64,000 bases of DNA from Fluviicola sp. (GTDB lineage: Bacteria > Bacteroidota > Bacteroidia > Flavobacteriales_D > Crocinitomicaceae). Within the stretch, counting starts at the first letter, position 1, and every line of letters starts with the position of its first letter. This document shows positions 60,398-64,000 of the stretch, in pieces. A program made the translations under genes and the position numbers. Where the stretch lies: the NCBI GenBank assembly GCA_002734065.2, contig NVXU02000039.1:113195-177194 (forward strand), given 5' to 3'. The notes below the pieces were generated by a model, which saw only the letters and a list, made by a program, of their open reading frames with translations, did no database searches and was not told the origin of the DNA.

Positions 60398-61496
60398 TAA
60401 TACTGAAATACGCTTCTCTTTAAAGGGGCGAATACGTGAATTTGGATCGGCTAAAAATAGAGGTCGTGGTGTCTTTGAAGTAGAATCTTTCTTACCTCCT
60501 CTTATTCTTGACGGAGTACTCCTAAATATTGAAAGGAGAACTCATCCTTTGTGGTTAAAGACATTTTATAACCCTAAAATAGATGAAACAGTAGTTGATA
60601 TTTATGGAAGTTGGAGAAAGTGGTATTTAGGTGCTGGAACGACACGAGACTTATTCTTTAAAGATGCTATTCATTGTATTGAGGCTATTGCCCAGAAAAT
60701 TGGTGTTCCGACCGATAAAGTAAAGTATGCAAAGATTATTAAAGTCGAATTGGGTATGAGTCTACGTTTTTGGGAAAATATGGGAGGAATTATAGATGGT
60801 TTGGTTTACTACAAAGGATTTGAAAGAGACTTTGAGCATGAACGGGAATCTGTCCGATTTGGTAGCTCTGACTATAGCATTGTGTTTTATGATAAACACT
60901 CCCAGCTAATGAGTGTTAGTGAAAAAGAATTGAAGAAGAAAGAAAAAGCCGAGGCAAGAAAAAAGGGAGAATATGTAAAAAATAGACGCTCTAAGAAATT
61001 ACTCGCTAAAAAGTTAAATGATAACAGTTTTTCTCTTCGCTTTGAAGTGAGAGTTACAAAGGTCGAAGGATGCCCTCCCGAATTTGCAAAAGGAACAGGT
61101 AAAAATAGAGAGGTTTTAATAAAAACTCCTGCGGATATTTTAGAGAATTGGGATACACTTTTAGATGGATTGAATACCATCTTTTGTAATGTGCAGTTTT
61201 CGGAATATAATCTAAATGTTGGAGTAGAATTTTTAAAAGATAAAGGGGTAACAGAGCTTAGCATGTATGAGTCGCATATTACTGCAATGGCTGTTGGCGG
61301 CGCGAATAACTATGTCCAGATTCTAATGAGGCAGCTTGATAGTGGACATCGTAACAAAAACATTAAAAACCGAATTGCTATTTTGAATTCTCCTCCTCCC
61401 GAATTAAAGAAAGCACTAAAATCGTGTAGAAATAAAAAGAAGTTGCTGTTTGAAACGAAGGACAAACGCATTGAAGAACTGCGAAAAAGGGGCTGA
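60390..61496 (+). CDS. Putative replication initiator (phage CRI / G2P-like)
   Basis: 368 residues without a signal peptide. Motifs: SSDYSIVFYDKHSQL (Y-D-K pattern), LRFEVRVTKVEGC (R-F-E-V strand), and an upstream KIIKVELGMSLRF strand. The Y-x-K followed by a R-(I/F)-E-V strand recalls the phage CRI/G2P-type rolling-circle initiators of filamentous phages. A Tyr-containing active site is not proven. The next 470 bp contain inverted and repeated ACTTGT/ACAAGT words, as expected for an origin. The gene follows the excisionase-like gene with overlap. Confidence 0.5.
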   Translation: MFDNTEIRFSLKGRIREFGSAKNRGRGVFEVESFLPPLILDGVLLNIERRTHPLWLKTFYNPKIDETVVDIYGSWRKWYLGAGTTRDLFFKDAIHCIEAIAQKIGVPTDKVKYAKIIKVELGMSLRFWENMGGIIDGLVYYKGFERDFEHERESVRFGSSDYSIVFYDKHSQLMSVSEKELKKKEKAEARKKGEYVKNRRSKKLLAKKLNDNSFSLRFEVRVTKVEGCPPEFAKGTGKNREVLIKTPADILENWDTLLDGLNTIFCNVQFSEYNLNVGVEFLKDKGVTELSMYESHITAMAVGGANNYVQILMRQLDSGHRNKNIKNRIAILNSPPPELKKALKSCRNKKKLLFETKDKRIEELRKRG

Positions 61497-61967
61497 GTTA
61501 TTCGGTTGCATAAATATATAGAGAATACCCCCTTACTTGTACCTAGTGTTTAATGAGTAGATAACAAGTAAAGGGCAAGTAAAAAGGAGCGATTTGACAA
61601 GTATAGACACGTCTGATTTGTTGTCCACCGACTTGTTATCTAATTCGACCGAAAAATACTCCCCGACCAGAATAGCCCTCGAAGCTTGTGGTGTCGTAGA
61701 GGGTGGAATGTTAATTTAAGAGCAAGTCGAAAACCTAGAATGTGAATAGAAGTGGATATTTGACGTTTTAAGCGTTGTTATTAATCCGAACGGTAAAAGA
61801 TAATTCGAACTGATAATACTGGCTTTAAATCGTTGCTTATTAAGCTGAATAATTTAACTCTTTACTATTCTTAACAATCTGTTCTGTTGTTCTATTTCCC
61901 ATCTCCTTTTTAGGCAACTTATTTGATAGAAAAACGTCTGTTAATTAGAAAGAATATAGACTAGATT
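61497..61967. other. Origin-like repeat region downstream of initiator
   Basis: No gene of usual character. ACTTGT or ACAAGT words occur at about 61535, 61564, 61598 and 61631. TAGATAACAAGT (61558-61569) and ACTTGTTATCTA (61631-61642) are a perfect 12-bp inverted repeat 61 bp apart. This suits a double-strand origin or oriT. No AT-rich unwinding box is obvious. Confidence 0.5.
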
Positions 61968-62354
61968 ATGAGCGAAGATACTGAAGAAGAAAAACGAGAT
62001 ATAGCGATTGTAAAAATGCGTGATTATGCTGAAGAACAATACGACAAACTACTAGTGTATCTGAATAGTGGTGCTCTTGTTCTTACAGTAGGATTTGTAA
62101 AAGATATTGTTGAAATTACTGATGAAACGAACACTACTCTTTTAAAGATTTCGTGGATCTGTTTTACTGCATCTCTGTTAGTTATTTTAATTTCCCACCG
62201 AACTGGAATAATTGCAACTAATTTTGATATTAAGGGAGCAGAGAAAATAAGTAATGTCTGGAATAATTTTACGAAATTTTTGAATTGGCTAGCAATGATG
62301 ACGCTCGCCTTTGGAATAATAACATTTTTAATATTTGTATCTAAAACTATATAG
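61968..62354 (+). CDS. Small three-helix membrane protein
   Basis: 128 residues. An amphipathic charged N-terminus (SEDTEEEKRDIAIVKMRDYAEE) precedes three membrane helices (about 33-50, 62-82 and 105-126, LAMMTLAFGIITFLIFVSK). A short loop with HRTGIIATNFDIKGAEK joins the last two. No family recognised; the shape is that of holin- or SLATT-like membrane effectors, though size alone is no proof. It is followed after one base by a 34-codon gene. Confidence 0.65.
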   Translation: MSEDTEEEKRDIAIVKMRDYAEEQYDKLLVYLNSGALVLTVGFVKDIVEITDETNTTLLKISWICFTASLLVILISHRTGIIATNFDIKGAEKISNVWNNFTKFLNWLAMMTLAFGIITFLIFVSKTI

Positions 62355-62355
62355 T

Positions 62356-62460
62356 ATGGCTAACAAGAAACTACAAACTGAAGGAAAAACGATAGCACCT
62401 ACGAAGACTGTAAAAAAAGCAACGAAACTAGGTAAAACAATACCTCCTAAAAAGAAGTGA
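62356..62460 (+). CDS. Very small basic peptide gene
   Basis: 34 codons from ATG 62356 to TGA 62458-62460, encoding a Lys/Thr-rich peptide (ten lysines, motifs KTIAPTKTVKKATKLGK and TIPPKKK). It starts one base after the preceding stop, a spacing that favours translational coupling. The content suggests nucleic-acid binding. The frame is real; whether it is used is uncertain. Confidence 0.45.
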   Translation: MANKKLQTEGKTIAPTKTVKKATKLGKTIPPKKK

Positions 62461-62472
62461 AAAATGGCGTAA

Positions 62473-62493
62473 TCCGCCCCTATTTCAGCCCCT
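62473..62493 (+). repeat. Right subterminal repeat of element
   Basis: Direct repeat of 57216-57236 with one mismatch, 52 bp inside attR. Confidence 0.75.
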
Positions 62494-62544
62494 CGAATAA
62501 CTGAACCTTTATTAAGTGAGATTATTACTGGGCATTAGAGTTAG

Positions 62545-62567
62545 GGTTGAATTCCCGCCTCGAGTAC
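62545..62567 (+). repeat. attR candidate
   Basis: Matches 57092-57114 at 21 of 23 positions, with the 15-bp core identical. Outside it begins the orphan toxin-like C-terminal frame. Confidence 0.75.
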
Positions 62568-62853
62568 GGATGCATTATCAGTAATAGGTCAAAACACTAA
62601 ATATTGGAATGATTTTAATAAAGTTCATATTGATGATATAATTGCTAATGGTGGTGATATTAGATTTATTCACGACCCTAGATTATCTGTAAATCAGTTT
62701 AATCGTGTTTCAGATATGTTAAATGGCCCTTTTAAGACTAAATGCATGAATGAGGGGTTAGTGAAAATTAAAACATTCATGAAAATGGAATACGATTATC
62801 TTCTTTCTAAGGGTTATCTTTTACAAGAAAACGGTCTAATGATAAAACCATGA
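62551..62853 (+). pseudogene. Orphan C-terminal fragment, toxin-tip-like
   Basis: An open frame of 100 codons without a proper start (TGA upstream at 62548; first Met at 62716) reads DALSVIGQNTKYWNDFNKV and then HIDDIIANGGDIRFIHDPR up to a TGA that overlaps the next ATG by 4 bp. Such fragments are the cast-off C-terminal tips of polymorphic (Rhs- or contact-type) toxins. The integrative element sits exactly on its 5' side, and the rest of the toxin gene is not in the window. Identity as a toxin is inferred from architecture. Confidence 0.6.
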
Positions 62854-63257
62854 GCATGATAGATTACAAAGATTTTTTTTCAGATTGTTCTTATATTATT
62901 GAGTCTTATCTAAAAGGCTATGGGTTTAAACTTTATAAACAAGATGAAGATGAATTCATTAGTTATTATTCCAATAATAGCTATTGCATAATGATCTCAA
63001 TGTTAGAAAATTTCCCCCATATAGGTGTTTCATGGGGGGGTTTAGATTTAAATTTTAACCTGATAAGTCCAAGTTTAATCGCCAACTCTCTTAAAATTGA
63101 TCCGAAAAAGGAAATGTTATTTTATGAAGAGTTTCAATCATCTAATAATTTGATTAATTATGCTTCTGAAATGCATTATATTGTTGCTGTAATGGAGAAG
63201 TTTTATAAGCCGATTTTAACAGGAGAAATAAATCTATATGACATTAAAGGATTATAG
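62850..63257 (+). CDS. Putative immunity protein 1
   Basis: 135 residues, soluble, acidic, no signal peptide. Predicted mixed alpha/beta (IIESYLKGYGFKLYKQDEDE, ISMLENFPHIGVSWGG). ATG 62850 overlaps the stop of the preceding C-terminal fragment, the usual link between a toxin tip and its immunity gene. No family recognised. Function as an antidote is inferred from this coupling only. Confidence 0.7.
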   Translation: MSMIDYKDFFSDCSYIIESYLKGYGFKLYKQDEDEFISYYSNNSYCIMISMLENFPHIGVSWGGLDLNFNLISPSLIANSLKIDPKKEMLFYEEFQSSNNLINYASEMHYIVAVMEKFYKPILTGEINLYDIKGL

Positions 63258-63376
63258 AGGTTTCCTCAACTCCATTAGGTGATAAACAAAAATTAGGTAA
63301 AGCTTTATATGATTTATTAGGGAATAAAACGCTTCCTATTCTGGAGAAATATAGAATGACTGATCTTATAGACTAA
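63248..63376 (+). pseudogene. Second orphan C-terminal fragment
   Basis: A frame of about 42 codons, without a start, reads EVSSTPLGDKQKLGKALYDL and ends MTDLID plus TAA (63374-63376). It overlaps the end of immunity gene 1 and ends 3 bp before the next ATG. It resembles the last residues of another toxin tip left behind after displacement. Confidence 0.5.
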
Positions 63377-63379
63377 GTA

Positions 63380-63682
63380 ATGAAAGAAAATTTAAAACAG
63401 ATACTTATTAGGGCTTCTAATGACTTAAATTCAAATCAATTAATATATTTTGTGCATTTCAATTATGGATGGGCTTCTCATTCATTAAAAATTAATAATG
63501 TGGAACTTTTTCAAAAATATCAAATTCCGAGTGGATGGGATGGGATTGGAGAAAAAGAACTTATACAATTAGAAAAAGAAGGATTTTTAAAGAAAGTATC
63601 TGAAACAATTGATGAATGTTGTCCCACTAGAACTCGAACCCAGACTCTTCATAAACCCTTCTACTATATTCTAAATTTATAA
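63380..63682 (+). CDS. Putative immunity protein 2, altered 3' end
   Basis: 100 residues, soluble. The first 77 residues look like a normal small protein (NQLIYFVHFNYGWASHSLKI, PSGWDGIGEKELIQL). The last part (ECCPTRTRTQTLHKP) looks foreign: the corresponding DNA in reverse complement contains a T-arm-like GGGTTCGAGTTC, as in a tRNA 3' half. I infer that the original 3' end was replaced or read into a tRNA remnant. It follows a second orphan toxin-like fragment. Confidence 0.55.
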   Translation: MKENLKQILIRASNDLNSNQLIYFVHFNYGWASHSLKINNVELFQKYQIPSGWDGIGEKELIQLEKEGFLKKVSETIDECCPTRTRTQTLHKPFYYILNL

Positions 63683-63692
63683 GGCACAAAAA

Positions 63693-63720
63693 AACCTCCA
63701 TCAAATAAATGATGAAGGTT
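63693..63720 (-). terminator. Degenerate terminator copy
   Basis: AACCTCCATC and GATGAAGGTT pair with one mismatch. It is the counterpart of the hairpin at 63848-63876 in a duplicated 5S end. A-rich sequence follows on the minus strand side. Confidence 0.7.
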
Positions 63721-63751
63721 CTTAAAAGTGGCGTCGACTTACTCTCCCACC
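63717..63751 (-). pseudogene. Truncated duplicate of 5S rRNA 3' end
   Basis: The 35 bases repeat 63873-63907 exactly, covering the terminator edge and the last 24 bases of 5S rRNA. The following 130 bp are unrelated to rRNA until the second terminator. It is a tandem duplication remnant. Confidence 0.85.
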
Positions 63752-63842
63752 AGAGAATGCGATTATTGAGCATTCGAAGACGAAGGCTGGTTCCACAGAA
63801 CCAAAAGCCTGAGGTAAAAACTTGCTTTTGAGGTTTAAAACT

Positions 63843-63876
63843 TAAAAAACCCTCACTCCAAAAAGGAATGAGGGTT
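63843..63876 (-). terminator. rRNA operon terminator
   Basis: AACCCTCACTCC and GGAATGAGGGTT pair with one mismatch and a T-run follows on the minus strand, 8 bp after the 5S 3' end. Confidence 0.85.
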
Positions 63877-63883
63877 CTTAAAA

Positions 63884-63996
<113 letters not shown>

Positions 63997-64000
63997 GTTG

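Larger units (their letters stand above)
57092..62567. mobile_element. Integrative element of about 5.5 kb
   Basis: The bounds are 23-bp direct repeats (57092-57114 and 62545-62567, 21 identical) at a tRNA 3'-end-like target. Inside are a tyrosine recombinase, an Xre-type regulator, an excisionase-like HTH protein, a replication initiator candidate with an origin-like repeat region, and membrane proteins. No capsid, Zot-type ATPase, coupling protein or other conjugation gene is seen, so it is a small mobilisable, satellite-like or filamentous-phage-related element. Confidence 0.75.

Noticed and set aside
60390..61496. MOB relaxase
   Set aside because: No three-histidine HUH motif is visible in the expected N-terminal strand, so a CRI/G2P-type initiator is preferred, with low confidence.

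Overview
The window looks like a chromosomal stretch of a low-GC member of the Bacteroidetes, most likely order Flavobacteriales. The signs are several secreted proteins with type IX secretion (T9SS) sorting tails, a GldA-type gliding ABC ATPase, a TonB-dependent receptor with an N-terminal carboxypeptidase-like domain, promoters of the Bacteroidetes form (-33 TTG, -7 TAnnTTTG), and 5S rRNA on the minus strand at the right edge. I cannot name the genus.

Layout. 1-9.8 kb: a secreted protein cut by the left edge, purB, an EI24-type membrane protein, a TPR/PD40 protein, a hotdog thioesterase, a DEAD-box helicase with a DEFD motif, and a sensor kinase. 9.9-14.1 kb: two T9SS-tailed propeller-like proteins flank the LuxR-type regulator that probably pairs with that kinase; a shared dyad lies upstream of both promoters. 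14.2-18.9 kb: a beta-oxidation operon (MarR regulator, hydratase/dehydrogenase, S23-family four-helix protein, thiolase). A palindrome upstream of marR recurs at the distant acyl-CoA dehydrogenase gene (25.5 kb). 19-38.6 kb: VF530 protein, lipoproteins, thioesterase, DPP-IV-type peptidase, tandem cysteine-rich lipoproteins, rnhB, a class-3 lipase, MazG-like hydrolase, a 7TM-SpoIIE phosphatase, dtd, rsgA, gldA and tyrS. 38.6-41.0 kb: a cassette of two unknown genes plus a HigB/Xre toxin-antitoxin pair, bounded by inverted repeats of about 82 bp. 41-45.8 kb: truA, aroA, a DAHP synthase-chorismate mutase fusion, tsaB and an orphan OmpR-type regulator. 46.2-53.4 kb: a TonB receptor and a beta-helix lipoprotein between two paralogous PhoB-like regulators, one with a PhoR-like kinase. 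53.5-56.4 kb: two more T9SS proteins, the second broken by a TGA.

57.1-62.6 kb is an integrative element of about 5.5 kb. It has 23-bp direct repeats derived from a tRNA 3' end, a second pair of subterminal repeats, a tyrosine integrase, an Xre-like repressor, a TM2/TonB-C-like membrane protein, an excisionase-like HTH protein, a replication initiator candidate, an origin-like repeat region, and two small genes. To its right are two orphan C-terminal fragments, each followed by a small intact gene, as in displaced toxin-immunity cassettes. The window ends with a duplicated 5S 3' end and terminator, then 5S rRNA.

Intergenic regions are rich in dispersed hairpins, including perfect palindromes of 58 bp and 36 bp. 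The most interesting candidates are the inverted-repeat cassette, the integrative element, the toxin-immunity remnants, and the two putative regulons with shared operators.
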